A stretch of DNA of 64,000 bases from Silene latifolia (taxonomy: Eukaryota; Streptophyta; Magnoliopsida; Caryophyllales; Caryophyllaceae), in NCBI RefSeq assembly GCF_048544455.1, contig NC_133538.1, positions 146,437,922 through 146,501,921 on the forward strand, read 5' to 3'. Each line of letters opens with the position of its first letter. Positions within the stretch are counted from its first letter, which is position 1. The position numbers and the translations under genes were made by a program. The notes beneath the pieces were generated by a model. It had not been told where the DNA came from. It ran no database searches and saw only the letters and a list, made by a program, of their open reading frames with translations. Positions 1-11,800 of the stretch are shown piece after piece.

Positions 1-787
1 AGTCTGTCTAGGTAAAAAATTCGTGGTTGTTTGATTTTATTTGCTAAACTACGAGTAGTGAAAGGAAGAGAAATAAAGGATTAGAGAATGAGTATAAAAG
101 TATTGAGAGAAGAACTAGGATTGTCGGTTCACCAATGAATGTCCAACGGTATTATCTAGGCCACAAATCGGTCGCAAATATCAATCTAAGGGGTAGTGAA
201 AAGGTCTTCTCGAATCGCTAATCACCCTAGAATGCTTCTAATGGGCTCTCGCAACTTATTAGGGCACTCTAATGTTTGTAGCAGGTTTAACCCTCACAAG
301 GCTCTCGATCTTAGGTCGGGGTTTACCAGATTAATTAATCAATCATGCGCATTAACTGACTAATCGCGATTTAATGCTACAATTAACAACAAAGGCATAA
401 AGTAATTGACCAATCTAAAACCTAATTAACAACCGTCATAAATTCATTGGCTCCCCTAAATCCTAGCGGAGAATTTAGCTACGCATAATGGAAATAACAA
501 AAACAACAATGATAATAATAATAATAAGGAGAGAATTCATGATGACTAAATTATGATAGAAAATAAATATAAAACTAAAGGTGACAAACATAAAATAGAG
601 AAAAAAGCAATAAAAAATAAAAGGGGCGAAAGAACAAGAATTAATTGAATTACCAATAATTCGGAAGAATAGCGAAGAGAGAATACAAAGTCTAGATCTC
701 AAAAGTTGTAGAACAGTTCTACGTAATTGTTTGTTTAGCAGTTAAAGGCAGAAAAAATGATAATCTAAAGACTTGTTTTTCTAATGT

Positions 788-795
788 TTTTATAG
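788..795 (-). promoter_or_regulatory. TATA-like box in 3' LTR of element A
   Basis: Minus-strand TATAAAAA, conserved in the 5' LTR copy at 7091-7098. It lies about 75 bases downstream of the palindrome array in the direction of transcription. Confidence 0.5.
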
Positions 796-868
796 TAAGT
801 CCAAAGAGATAAAACAAATAAGTAACTAAAGCCCAACCATAAGCTAAATCTCGGCCAACGAATCATCT

Positions 869-1090
869 GTCGATCGACACTAAGTCTCTGTCAATCGACA
901 CACTTGGACCCTGTCAATCGACAAAAACACTAAGTCGATCGGCATCCATCCATAGCTCCAAAAATAAATCTTAATGTGACGACAACAGGTATGTCGATGC
1001 ACGATCTTCCTCTGTCGATCGACACACATGTCCTATCGATCGACACACATGTCCTGTCGATCGACACACCTGTCCTGTCGATAGACACGA
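869..1090. repeat. TGTCGATCGACA palindrome array, 3' LTR of element A
   Basis: About eight copies, exact or with one or two changes, of the 12-base perfect palindrome TGTCGATCGACA, irregularly spaced. It is the counterpart of the array in the 5' LTR at 7168-7372. Several copies here carry TCAATCGA instead of TCGATCGA, consistent with transitions at CpG. Confidence 0.85.
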
Positions 1091-1326
1091 CAACTTTTCA
1101 CCGGTCGTCCGTCTACAGCTTCCAACACAAGGTCGAACACGAACTCACCTCCTTCCTTAATTAATGGGTTTTGGCTCATAATCGCACATTCAGACCTAAA
1201 ACCTGCACAAGTCACACAACTCACCCAGTAGCGAGAAATGGGAGGAAATAATAGTCTATGGTTGTAATAAACCATGAAAATGCATGCTAAATGAAGGGAA
1301 ATATCGTATGTAAAGAGCACGCATCA

Positions 1327-1338
1327 AACCTCCCCAAA
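1327..1338 (-). other. Polypurine tract of element A
   Basis: Minus-strand TTTGGGGAGGTT lies immediately before the TGATGCGTG start of the 3' LTR, the expected place for plus-strand priming. Confidence 0.65.
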
Positions 1339-3094
1339 CCAAACCCTTGCTTGTCCCCAAGCAAGCAATAAGTATAATAGGAAAGAGGACAAACAGAGTG
1401 GCATGAGACTCAGAGCTAGCTACACAATTGACCCGCCAAACCAATTTAATCCTACAATGGACACCAATGCTAAGGAGTTAAATACAAAGCGAGCGAGCGC
1501 AAAAATTCAAAATGCAAACGAGTTAAATTAATGACCAAAACCTACCGAACCGTCGACCTTGCAAGACCCATCAATGTCGGGCTCTCACGGGTCGCTCATC
1601 ACTCTTTTAAGGGACATTGTGAGTATAAGTTTTTGTAAGATAGAAAGAATATAGATACTCACCTAACTACGACCTACAAAAACATGCATGTAGTATAACA
1701 TGATAAATATCTCTAGCTACCGTACACATACACTCCAACAAAACAAGGTCGATAACACATGCTCAGGACTTACATATGAAAGTGAGGAGAGGTAAATGGG
1801 TAAGAAGGGGCAAATAGATTTGGATATGTGGAGGTAAAAGTCAAGTTAGCACCGAACACAACAAAAAATAAACTCATTCCACTTCTATTCCAATATTAAA
1901 AATTAAGCATAATGCCGAGTGTGGCATAAACTCTCTCACAACCACAACAACACTCCTCAAATTATGAATAGGATGAACATAGGAGTAAAATAAAATTTCA
2001 ATCTTTTTTTTTTCTTTCACTTCTTTTTCATTGTTTTCATTTTTTTCATATTTCTTTTTTTTTTCATCAATTTTTTTCACCTTCCTTCAAACACAAAAGC
2101 ATTCTTCATAGATTGACCACAACGAGACATCCAAACTTACCAACAAGACTAGCTTGACATGGGCAGTCCATATAGGAATATAGTTGAATAAATGGGTCAA
2201 AAGGCCAAATTTGGCTAATGTGTGGCTAATAGGTTAAACATAAAGGAAGGTTCGTCTCTCTACATGTGTCACCACCACAAACCCGAGAGTATGTAGGCAA
2301 AAAGAGACAAATTTCATGCTTGTGAAAATTAATGTTACATGCTTTGTAAGGAGTACTACTCACATCCTAAATGAAACCGGTCATGAATGTCACCAGTTTA
2401 TAAGCTCTAACCTTAGAATGTAAATGTAGTTTCCCAATAAGTAGGTCAAGTCTATTCGTTCGGTAGAATCTATCAAAAACGCGTAGATTATGCAAATGAT
2501 TTTCTCAAAATAAAGGTGTCACAAGTGCAAGGCTTAGCCGACATAACAAAAGTATAAATGCAGTGTCATCATTGTTACATAGCCACTCTTGACTCAACTA
2601 AAACACTACAAAAAAGCAAACATATTTTTGTATTTTTTCATTTTTTTCAATTTTTTTGGTTTTTTGAAATAAATAAATGCAGAAATGCAAGAAATATGCA
2701 TATAGATGCAACACAGACATATGTATACCCTCCCTAAACCAAATCACACAATGCCCTCATTGTGTACAGCAAACAATCAGCAGCATCAAAATATAGGGGA
2801 TGGGACATACGAACAAGACGAATGCAAATGAATATAAATTAGGAAAAGAGACTCACAATAAGCGCGAGACAGACCTCCCCAAACCAGCATCAAATATAGG
2901 GAGGTCGTAGCCAGCCGCCACTAATTAACACCCGTAAGATCCGAGTCATCAGCGTCAAATAACATCACGCATATAAGGACCTACGTGAAACTCAAATAAA
3001 AATTAAGTCTCTTCCCAGAACTATATTCATTAAAACCACACTAACATGCTAATTAAAAACTAAAAGAAAGCACACTTATAAAAAACTTTTACAT
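1339..3094 (-). other. Gene-free 3' internal region of element A
   Basis: No convincing coding sequence. It includes pyrimidine-rich tracts near 1996-2080 and 2625-2670. Stretches around 2400-2760 resemble, in reverse complement, the 3' region of element C1 near 31000-31480, so this is a shared noncoding tail of the A and C groups. Confidence 0.6.
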
Positions 3095-3119
3095 TCCGGG
3101 TTGCCTCCCGGTCAGCGCT
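3095..3119 (-). other. Conserved hairpin motif after gag-protease, element A
   Basis: The minus strand reads AGCGCTG, two bases, then a CCGGG stem, AGGCAA loop and CCCGG stem. The same 25-base motif, with one difference, follows the short ORF of element C1 at 30488-30512, although neighbouring bases have diverged. Confidence 0.7.
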
Positions 3120-3151
3120 GGTATTTATGGTCTCGCTCGACCTTTGTCACC

Positions 3152-4020
3152 TCATTTACCAAAACAGTTGAACAGCCCACAACATGGTTGTTGGCTGAAT
3201 GAGGTACTCTCAGCATTCTTTATCTTGGCTATAGGCCACCACTTTACCTCTTCTTCAGAAATAGAAGGGCATACCGTCGCACAGGCTAACTCACTACACT
3301 TACCCCTCGGGTGTTCCTTCTTTGCACACGACACCGAATCTCTTAGCATTCTGCCATAATCAACATCTCCAGCTATAAACTTTGGACCCAAAGCACCAAT
3401 TCCATCTCCCAAATCCTTGTAGGAGTTCAACATGTCATGTCCTAGAGAAAGAGAAACAACAGTATGGTACTCTATCTTGCTCCCAACATGGGGCGGAGGT
3501 GTCACAGCAATAACAAGACATGACTCAACTATAGGACTATCAGCTACCTTAACAGATTCTACAGGGGAAACAACATGACAAGGTACAACTTTCATAGGTA
3601 CCCTACGAACATTAGACTCTATGTATGTTAATTTATCACCCCCCACCATAAATGTCAGAGTCCTGGCTCCTACGTCAATAATTGCACCAGCAATGTGCAA
3701 AAATGGTCTCCCTAATATAATAGGGGTGTAGGTATCCTCGGGAATGTCCAACACAATAAAATCAACAGGTATAAAGAACCCCCCAACCCACACAGGAACA
3801 TATTCTAGGATACCTAAAGATCGAGACAAGGAACAATCTGCAATTTGGACAGTCATATTAGCGTATTAAACTCAGTTAAACCTATCTTTTTAGCTAAAGA
3901 TAAAGATAAGACACTAACACTGGCACCCAAATCACATAAAGCATCATCTATAGTATGGGGTGCCTATGGAACAGGGGATAGAAAAACTACCTGGGTCAGC
4001 CAACTTAGGTGGATATTTGT
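3152..4020 (-). pseudogene. Retropepsin-like aspartic protease, element A
   Basis: This is the protease that in Athila-type elements is fused behind Gag and processes the polyprotein. The active-site motif DLGASVSV is encoded near 3905-3935. It is followed by a frameshift near 3850 and then an open frame with the retropepsin landmarks VPVWVGGFFIPVDFIVLD and IILGRPFLHIAGAIIDV. These match the B1 protease at 19373-20260 closely. The frame closes at 3152, where polymerase would be expected to begin, but no reverse transcriptase follows. The break between active site and flap region means no functional enzyme is encoded as it stands. Confidence 0.8.
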
Positions 4021-4293
4021 TTTGTAGGAATGCACTACACTACTCTATAAAAGCAATAGTCTCTACCTCATCAAAACTTCTCTTGCGAGTCAAAATTTAT
4101 TTCATAAATTTAGCATAAGAAGGTACCTAAGTAATTTGTTCTGTGAATGGAACGGATACCTGGAGATTCTTGACCAGCTTGATGAACTTCCCAAATTGTT
4201 GCTCAAGCTTGGAATGCAACTGTCGGCTAGGAAACGAAATCTTAGCAGCTATTTGTGTCTTAGCAACTTTCTCCTTTCCTTTTTTGTATTAGT

Positions 4294-6117
4294 CTACTTA
4301 ACGACTTCGCCAGTCAACTTATCAGCAGTAGAAACCGACTTATCAGCAACGTCGGTTGAGTTACGATCAAATCCTATCAGTTTATCATAAATACCCGTCG
4401 ATCGACATGGTCTTTCTGTCGAACGACATGGTATGTCTGTCGATCGACATGGTATGTCTGTCGATCGACATGGTATGTCTGTCGATCTACCATCCTTGAT
4501 CGAATAAGCCACCACTTGGTCGTCTATCTCAGCTTCAACAATAACATCTATTTCTTCAATAATGAAATCGTCACTTTCCTTAGGCATTGATGGTCTATCA
4601 TAAGTTAGACCGCTTCAAAGATGTATAGCATTAACCGTCTCATGAGGTTTATCAGGCTTAGACATCAATGTACCTGGCTGCCTACTTGTATTTTAGCTCG
4701 ATAACTGGGCTATTTGATTATCCAAGGCCTTATTATGAGCCAACAACTGAGCGATTAAAGCTTCCTGCTTTTGTGAAGCAGCCATTTGCTGCTGTAACAA
4801 GGCTTTAATATCTGATACATCATTGTTTGATGCCTGGGGGAGGTTACATCTCTTGAAACTGCTGTTGAGGTGGCCTATTAAAGTTCCCTTGTGGTTTATT
4901 ACCATGATTTTGAGGAATAATGTAAGGATTGGCCGGCGGAGCAGTAGGTTGGAACACATTCTGATTTCTCTCAACAAAGAAATTGGAATACGGATTACCT
5001 TGCTTGAATGATTGATAGGCATGAACTTGTTCCAAAGTACTCAAACATCCAGCTGCAACATGACCATGGGCACCACATCGCTCACAAGGGACCTCCTGCT
5101 GATCTAAAGCATTAACTGTTTGCTGAATTCCGAAGGATTGAGCTGTCTTTAGTTCAGCAATCTCGGCAGTTAGAGCCTAGAACTTAGTTTCAATTGCACT
5201 AGACGAACCACCTCCTCTTTTGCTACCTCTTGGATTACCGTACTCAGCTGCGTGATTAGCTATCTGATCAATTATTTTCCAGGCATTAGTATCATTAGTG
5301 TTGTCCTGGAATCTTCTGTTGGCAGCTGAATCAATTAGGGCTATATGATCGTCATACATACCGTTGTACAATTGATTGCAAAGGAACCAGATCTATAAGC
5401 CATGATGTGGAATAGAGCGAACTAGTCGTTTAAAACGAACCCACGCCTCGTTAAAGTCCTTATCAGGACCTTATTTGAAGGCCGTAATTTGGCTTCGGAG
5501 AGCATTAGTCTTCTAGGGTGGGAAGTACCTCTTATAGAAAGCAAGAGTTAATGAATTCCAGTCTGTGTCACCACGAGCTTCCGTATCCAAGTCATGGAGC
5601 CACTCTGCTGCATCATCTCGTAGGGAAAAAGGGAAAACTGTTTTTTGACTTGCTCCTGAGTCACCCCCGTAGTCAAAGGAACGGAGCAGCAGTAATTAAC
5701 AAACTTTTCCATATGTTTAGCTGGGTCCTCACCAGCACCCCCTCCAAATAAATTCCACTTCCCCAGATTAATGTAAGATGGGCGAATTTTGTAAGTACCA
5801 ATATCCGAGGTGCGGAGCTTGAATCCCTTGGGAAAAGAGGCGAGGGTAGGCTCAGAGTGACTTGCTAAAGTCAGTGTGATGGTAGTAGGGGCAGAAGTAG
5901 ATGTGTCTTCCTCTAAAGACTGATTTTTTTCAAGATAAGTTGCGTATGGTAAATCAAGCGTACTCAAGTCTTCTGCTTGATATATCTCTGTGCAAAAGTT
6001 TTGTCTAGCACGAAGATTCCTTTCTGGTTCTAGGTCAAATGGTATGATCTCAGACCTGAAAAACCTGGGCATAAACAAAACTAGCACTGAAAGATGAGAA
6101 ACGGTCTCAAGGAACAC
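4294..6117 (-). pseudogene. Gag, element A, several frame breaks
   Basis: Retrotransposon Gag, the structural particle protein. A likely start is the methionine at 6072 (MPRFFRSEIIPFDLEPERN). The N-terminal capsid-type region carries SYINLGKWNLFGGGAGEDP and the TTGVTQEQV segment typical of plant Ty3/gypsy Gag, then shifts frame near 5620. A second open piece (5177-5371) continues the capsid. A CX2CX4HX4C zinc knuckle, CERCGAHGHVAAGC, is encoded near 5055-5095. Downstream come a glutamine-rich coiled coil (4693-4880), the LRSG motif seen also in B1, and an acidic tail that carries the translated palindrome repeat at 4400-4490. Frameshifts and stops make it non-functional. Confidence 0.8.
4394..4492 (-). 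repeat. 21-base tandem repeat inside gag of element A
   Basis: About four tandem units built on TGTCGATCGACA plus GACATACCA. On the minus strand each unit translates in frame as CRSTDIP, preceded by two diverged units (CRSTERP, CRSTGIY). The core equals the LTR palindrome of the same element. Confidence 0.85.
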
Positions 6118-6173
6118 AAGTTCCTTGAGACAAGAGACAAACTAAAATAAACAAATAGAGAAATGCGTCGCCT

Positions 6174-6190
6174 CCCCGGCAACGGCGCAA
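6174..6190 (-). other. Primer binding site, element A
   Basis: The minus strand reads TTGCGCCGTTGCCGGGG, one base from the Athila-type site TGGCGCCGTTGCCGGGG that pairs with the 3' end of tRNA-Asp. It abuts the 5' LTR. Confidence 0.85.
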
Positions 6191-7090
6191 AAATTCGATG
6201 CGGCAGCCGCAACCTATCAAAAATAACCAACTGGTCTCTAACTAATATAGCTAGGAAAGTCGGGATATCGTATCCACAGGGAGAATAAAACGTGCTTTAC
6301 TTGCTAACTAAAGTCTGTCTAGGTAACAAATTCGTGGTTGTTTGATTTTGTTTGCTAAACTACAAGTAGTGAAAGAAAGAGAAATAAAGGATTAGAGAAT
6401 GGGTATAAAAGTATGGAGAGAAGAACTAGGATTGTCGGTTCACCAATGAATGTCCAACGGTATTATGTAGGTCACAGATCGGTTGCAAATATCTAAGGGG
6501 TAGTGAAAAAGTCCTCTCGGATCGCTAATCGCCCTAGAATGCTTCTAACAGGCTCTCGCAACTTATTAGGGCACTCTAATGTTTGTAGCAGGTCTAACCC
6601 TCATAAGGCTCTCGATCTTAGGTCGGGATTTACCGAATCAATTAATCAATCATGCGCATTTACTGACTAATCGCGATTTAATGCTACAATTAACAACAAA
6701 GGCATAAAGTAATTGACCAATCTAAAACCTAATTAACAACCGTCATAAATTCATTGGCTCCCCTAAATCCTAGCGGAGATTTTAGCAATGCATAATGGAA
6801 ATAACAATAACAACAATGATAATAATAATAAGGAGAGAATTCATGATGACTAAATGATGATAGAAAATAAATATAAAACTAAAGGTGACAAACATAAATT
6901 AGAGCAAAAAGCAATAAAAAATATAAGAGGCGAAAGAACAAGAATTAATTGAATTACCAATAATTCGGAAGAATAGCGAAGAGAGAATACAAAGTCTAGA
7001 TCTCAAAAGTTGTAGAAGAGTTCTACGTAAATGAGTTTTTAGCAGTTAAAGGCAGAAAAAATGATAACCTAAATAATTGTTTTTCTAGTG

Positions 7091-7098
7091 TTTTTATA
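7091..7098 (-). promoter_or_regulatory. TATA-like box in 5' LTR of element A
   Basis: Minus-strand TATAAAAA about 70 bases downstream of the palindrome array at 7168-7372. This is the position expected for an LTR core promoter. Confidence 0.5.
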
Positions 7099-7167
7099 CT
7101 AAGTCCAAAGAGATAAAAAAAATAAGTAACTAAAGCCCAAACATAGGCTAAATCTCGGCTAACGAAG

Positions 7168-7372
7168 CATCTGTCGATCGACACTAAGTCTTTGTCGATC
7201 GACACACTTGGACCCTGTCGATCGACAGAAACACTAAGTCGATCGACAACCATCAATAGCTCCAAAAATAAATCTTCCTGTAACGACGGCAGGTATGTCG
7301 ATGGACCATCTTCCTCTGGCGATCGACACACATATCCTATCGATCGACACACCTGTTCTGTCGATAGGCACA
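7168..7372. repeat. TGTCGATCGACA palindrome array, 5' LTR of element A
   Basis: About eight copies of the 12-base perfect palindrome or its one-base variants, spaced irregularly at about 15-70 bases. They lie upstream of the TATA-like box in the direction of transcription. Confidence 0.85.
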
Positions 7373-7777
7373 ACAACCCTTCACCGGTCGTCCGTCTACA
7401 GCTTCCTACTCAAGGTCGAACACGGACTCATCTCCTTCCTTAATTAATGGGTTTTGGCTCATAATCGCACATTCAGACCTAAAACCTGCACAAGTCACAC
7501 AACTCACCCAATAGCGAGAAATGGGAGGAAATAATAGTGAATGGTCGTAATAAACCATGAAAATGCGTTCTAAATGAAGCGAAATATCGTTTGTAAAGAG
7601 CACCCATAAAGAACCGTGTTAGAATATAAACACCTCTAAAAATAAATGGAAATTGGAAGATATTAATAATATAATTACAACGGTTCTTATAAGAACCGTG
7701 TTAGATTATGCAATTGCTGAATAACATAGATTTTAAAAAACCTTCTTTCTTTCTCTCTCACTCTTATTAATCAAATT

Positions 7778-8230
7778 ATGTCAAGTGGTAGCTCTTCTTC
7801 TTCTTCCTCTATTTCAACAGGGACATGTAGTTGCTCAGTTCCAGTAACATTACAGACTTCTTGGACTTTGCAAAATCCGGGATGAAAGTTTCTTACTTGC
7901 AAATTCTATAATCCCGAGACTAAAATACGTTAATGCAATTACTTCAAGTGGGTTTATAAACTAATGACTGAGTGGCAGGGGAAGGTTATAAACAGGTTAG
8001 TGAGTGAGAAAAAGAGCATGGATATCGAGATTACTCAAGTGAGAAGTATACTACATAAACTTGAAGAAGCGAAGCGGGGAAATGATAGTGAAATATTGAA
8101 GGCAAAAGAAGAATGCAAGAAAGTAACCATGGATATACTAGAACTCAAAAATACTAAGGTATGGCTTAAGTTAATTATCAAATTTCTTCTTCTAATTGTT
8201 ATTTACCAAGTTTATTATGCATGGTGGTAG
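7778..8230 (+). pseudogene. GRF-type zinc-finger small membrane protein, two in-frame stops
   Basis: Starting at ATG 7778, one frame of about 150 codons runs to 8230, broken only by TGA at 7883 and TAA at 7931. After a serine-rich N-terminus (residues 2-14) comes a GRF-type zinc finger. It has Cys17 and Cys19, then SWTLQNPG, KFLTCKFYNPETK with Cys41, and CNYFKWV with Cys53. A coiled coil follows (about residues 65-125), then a hydrophobic C-terminal segment LKLIIKFLLLIVIYQVYYAWW that looks like a tail anchor. GRF fingers bind nucleic acid in known families; the role of this small plant form is unknown to me. It lies between two blocks of CACTA-like inverted motifs. Confidence 0.78.
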
Positions 8231-8299
8231 TTTGTACTCTTTATGTGTAAACTTGTAATCTTTTAAATTAATGGAAATAAGCAAGATTTTATGAGAAAC

Positions 8300-8640
8300 A
8301 TATTGTAATTAGCGGGCATATACCAAATGATGCTTTAAATCTTGGCGGTAAAATCAAACAAAATAAAATATATAATACAACGGGTATACCTATACCGTTG
8401 TTCAGGACGGATACAGGTAAAACGGATCAGGCCGTTGTTATCTATATAAAAATGATGCTTTATTTCTTGGCGGTAAAATCAAACAAAATGAAAATCTTTA
8501 AGACAACGGTTATTTCTAAGCTGTTGTAAATAATACTAAGCAATTACGATTTAAAATAAAACCGTTGTCTGTTTAGAAACAAAATACAACAATTTTTCTT
8601 ATACCGTGTTTATTACTTTCCATTAAACAAGGTCTTGATA
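8300..8640. repeat. CACTA-like subterminal repeats with a local duplication
   Basis: Several ACAACGGT, CCGTTGT and related inverted motifs occur here. A segment of about 40 bases (AATGATGCTTT...GGCGGTAAAATC) occurs at about 8327 and again at about 8449. A similar AACGGTTCTTATAAGAACCG palindrome sits at about 7679-7700. Confidence 0.6.
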
Positions 8641-8889
8641 GTGTTGTATTATTCACACATATATACTCTGAGCTTCCCTTCCCCCACATAATATCCTCAA
8701 ACACTGAGCTTCCCCTCAACCATCAGCCTACCCCATCGTCGTCGCAGTCATCGTCGTCATCGCCATTGCCGCCGCTAGATCAACCCGGATTCTCCTCTTT
8801 AAAGAGGTAATTAACCCTCCTCTATAGAGATTTGTTTGTTATTATAAGTATGCATTGTTTTTATTTGTTAATTAATTTCTGCTTTAGAT
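8640..8889 (+). other. Probable 5' untranslated exon and intron of the TnpA-type gene
   Basis: A C-rich leader (8660-8800) ends at a splice donor AGAG|GTAATT near 8806. An acceptor TTTAG follows at about 8887, just before the ATG at 8890. No TATA box is evident. Confidence 0.45.
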
Positions 8890-11800
8890 ATGGTTGAAAA
8901 ACAGAAAAGAAACGATGGAAATGCGTCGGGCGACGACTCAGGTGTTGAGAATAATTTGCAACACACTGCGGGTCGAATACGCCATATGGTTTCCATAGAA
9001 ACAATAATTTCAAAGATACTTAATCCTTTACAATGGGATAAAGATACAGGGCTGCCATATGGTGAGAATTTCGGGTATTTTGCGAGTTGGATTGGTTGTT
9101 GTGTAAGACAGTATGTACCTCTCGGTACGCCGCGTATCAGTGAACTGAATGAAATACGGAATACCATGCTAATAAATAGAATAAAGGTATGTATATACAC
9201 TAATAAATGCTTTAGCTGAAATTGAGTTACTACTTGATATGTGTACTAGCCGAAACAAACCAACTATGCTCATCATATATGCAGCTAGCTTACGTTGTCC
9301 CCGAAAACTATGATAAGTACCTTAAAAAAATAGGAGAAGCCCTCAGTTCTTGGAAGTTAAAGATTGCTGAGAACCACTTGTTCAACAAGGAAACCGGGGA
9401 GACGAACAAGAAACCACCAACAAAGAAGTATCCGTATGTCATTTAGGACCATTGGGATAGCTATATTGCCTATAGGCAGTCTGACAAGTTTAAGGTAACT
9501 TAATAAGTAAAGAATTATACTTAGTTTAGTGTTTGGACATGCTTACGTTTCTCGATAAAATTAATTTATGAAGGCTATGAGTGAGAGGAACAAGGCGAAC
9601 ATTTCAAAGAAAAAGACCGTCTTTTATGGCTCCCGAGATGGTTATAGATTGATTAAGATGAAACTTGTAAGTACATAATTCATATAGTATTAGACTATTA
9701 GGTGTTTTAGTCGGATGTTATATATGTTCATAGTAATCATACATATTTTAAGAGGTTATCAATGTGATGAATGAATTGTAGGCAAAGCTTGGAAAATTCA
9801 GTCGTCACGACGCTTGAGTGGAAGGTCACACTCCTAAGAACGGAAAGACGGAAAGTGAATATGATAAGGACATCAAAGAGAAAATTGTAAGTTTGACTTA
9901 ATATTTTACTCCTACCACTGGTGGTCGGAGTTATATAATTGTGAGTAGAGGATCTGTGAGAAGGAGGTAGAGGAAGGAAAATGGAAGCCTCAAGGTCGTG
10001 ATGACATTCTTGCTAGGGCAATCGGAAAAGTAACGCATCCAGGTCGTGTGAGAGGGGTATCTACGCATGTTGGTATCAATAAGTATTTTGGAAAAACTCC
10101 TCGAAGGATGATGAGTGGTGATGATTCCAAGAAGGTAATCATATAAATACTGTATTGATTCAACCTAATTTATAACTATATATGCTGACATTAATTTCTA
10201 CTACACAGCTATAGAAAATGGCCAGGTTGATGCTGAGAATGTTGGAAACTGGGGAAAAGCCATCAGAAGAAGAGTTGGATATGGTTCAAGAAGTCATAAA
10301 GGAAGCATATGAGGAGGAGGATGAGGAGGAAAAAGAGGTAATAATATTTATGTCTTATATACAATGTGTTATATGATTTGAAAAATCAGTACGTATTATA
10401 TGGACAAGTTTTAATGTACAGAAGGAAGACGAGGAGGACATGGCAAGGGAAAAAGAAATGGCAAAGGAGTTTGAGGTGGGAGCCGATGATCGATATCATG
10501 CAGTTGAAGAGGAAGCCAGGAAGGCCGTGAAACAGAATGAGATTGAGGTAGTTGATGATCAGACGTTCTTCCCAACACCGAAAAACGTAATAGCTGCTAG
10601 TTCAAATTATTCATATCATACACGATTTTTACTTATGAAATTTATTAAAGGTAGTGATCGTATGTGTACTAATTGACTAAAGCTGTCGTGAAGGGCAATT
10701 GCAAGGTGGCTTGTCGTCTGTTCTATTTACAGGGGAAACAGAAAGTTGTTGTTGCCAAGGGATACGTGTTCGCTTACGACTGGCTTCAACAAGTTAAGGT
10801 TCATGGTATACCTCTTCGTGACAAATGTAGGAAAGTGGAAGTGTCCCAATTATATGAAGGCGATGATGGGGAATAAAAAGTATCATTTCCTAATGAGGAG
10901 GTCACTTATTTGAAAGAAGCCCTTAGTTCTTATGTGCAATGGCCTGATAACTTCATCAATGTTGTCATCCCAAAGGTACCTATATGCAGACGTTAATTAT
11001 TACTTATTCTTTAAATATATTAGGGTACGAATATTAACATATCATAAGTACCTTAATGTTTACATTTGCAGAAGTTAAGCAAAGCCATGGCGGCAGCTAA
11101 AGCAATTACTACTACGCCAACGGACAAAGTCACCGAAAGGACTACGTCTTCCCCCCGAAACAAAACCACACGGCATACAATATAAGCCTGCTACTTTCGT
11201 TGCGGTCAAGCCTGCTTATGATTCTTATTATGAATCGTTTGTATATAAGAAAAAAAAAATGAAAACTACTTCGCTAAACGCTTTGCACAACCTCGCTGTA
11301 AAGAAGTCACCTAGAGGGGATGTAGTCATGATTAACATTGAAGAAGAAATTATGTGCGCAACTAATATAGCCGTAACTGATGGAATTTGTCGACCTTGAC
11401 AATTTAGATGTTGTTCACATTTTGATTTGGATGAGGTAAGTTTTATTAATAAAAGTATTTAGTCATTTCCATTGACAAATAATGAAGTTTGTTTAAATTA
11501 TCAATTATAATAACATTCTTCGTTCCATGTGGCGTAATAGGTACCTGAATAATCAAATCGCTGAGTGGAAGTTCCCAATTCACGCCTACAGATTCTTGAT
11601 TACTAAGGCGTTCTCTGTGCATAGAATTTCATACGAAGAAAAAATCATTAGTATCGCTCGTCGGTTGATATCGACCAAAAAACTATAGCTTGCCCTCTAC
11701 AATAAGAATATGTATGTATAGTACGTGATTATTTTAACGAATCACGATTATATAAATTTATTATTAACATGCTTACATGCGTGAAAATGAACTAACAGTT

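Larger units (their letters stand above)
1..1326 (-). repeat. 3' LTR of element A (partial)
   Basis: Near-identical to the 5' LTR at 6191-7609 by eye. On the minus strand the LTR opens with TGATGCGTGC at 1326, the same opening found in the C-group LTRs at 28508 and 55000. The last 115 or so bases lie beyond position 1. Confidence 0.88.
1..7609 (-). mobile_element. Athila-like Ty3/gypsy element A, polymerase-less, cut by window edge
   Basis: Sequence 1-1326 is repeated in the same orientation at about 6311-7609, giving two LTRs around an internal region of about 4.86 kb. A primer binding site matching the tRNA-Asp type lies at 6174-6190 and a purine tract at 1327-1338, both readable on the minus strand, so transcription runs right to left. 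The interior encodes Gag and a retropepsin-like protease, both broken, then about 1.8 kb without genes. Reverse transcriptase, RNase H and integrase are absent, which makes it a non-autonomous derivative. The 3' LTR runs out of the window, so the target duplication cannot be checked. Assignment to the Athila group rests on the primer site, Gag motifs and layout. Confidence 0.88.
6191..7609 (-). repeat. 5' LTR of element A
   Basis: About 1.42 kb, near-identical to 1-1326 over the shared part. The outer tip reads TTATGGGTGC on the minus strand instead of TGATGCGTGC, so the terminal TG has decayed. Confidence 0.88.

Noticed and set aside
869..1090. CRISPR-like array of short repeats
   Set aside because: Repeats are 12-base palindromes with irregular spacing in a plant LTR; there are no constant spacers or cas genes.
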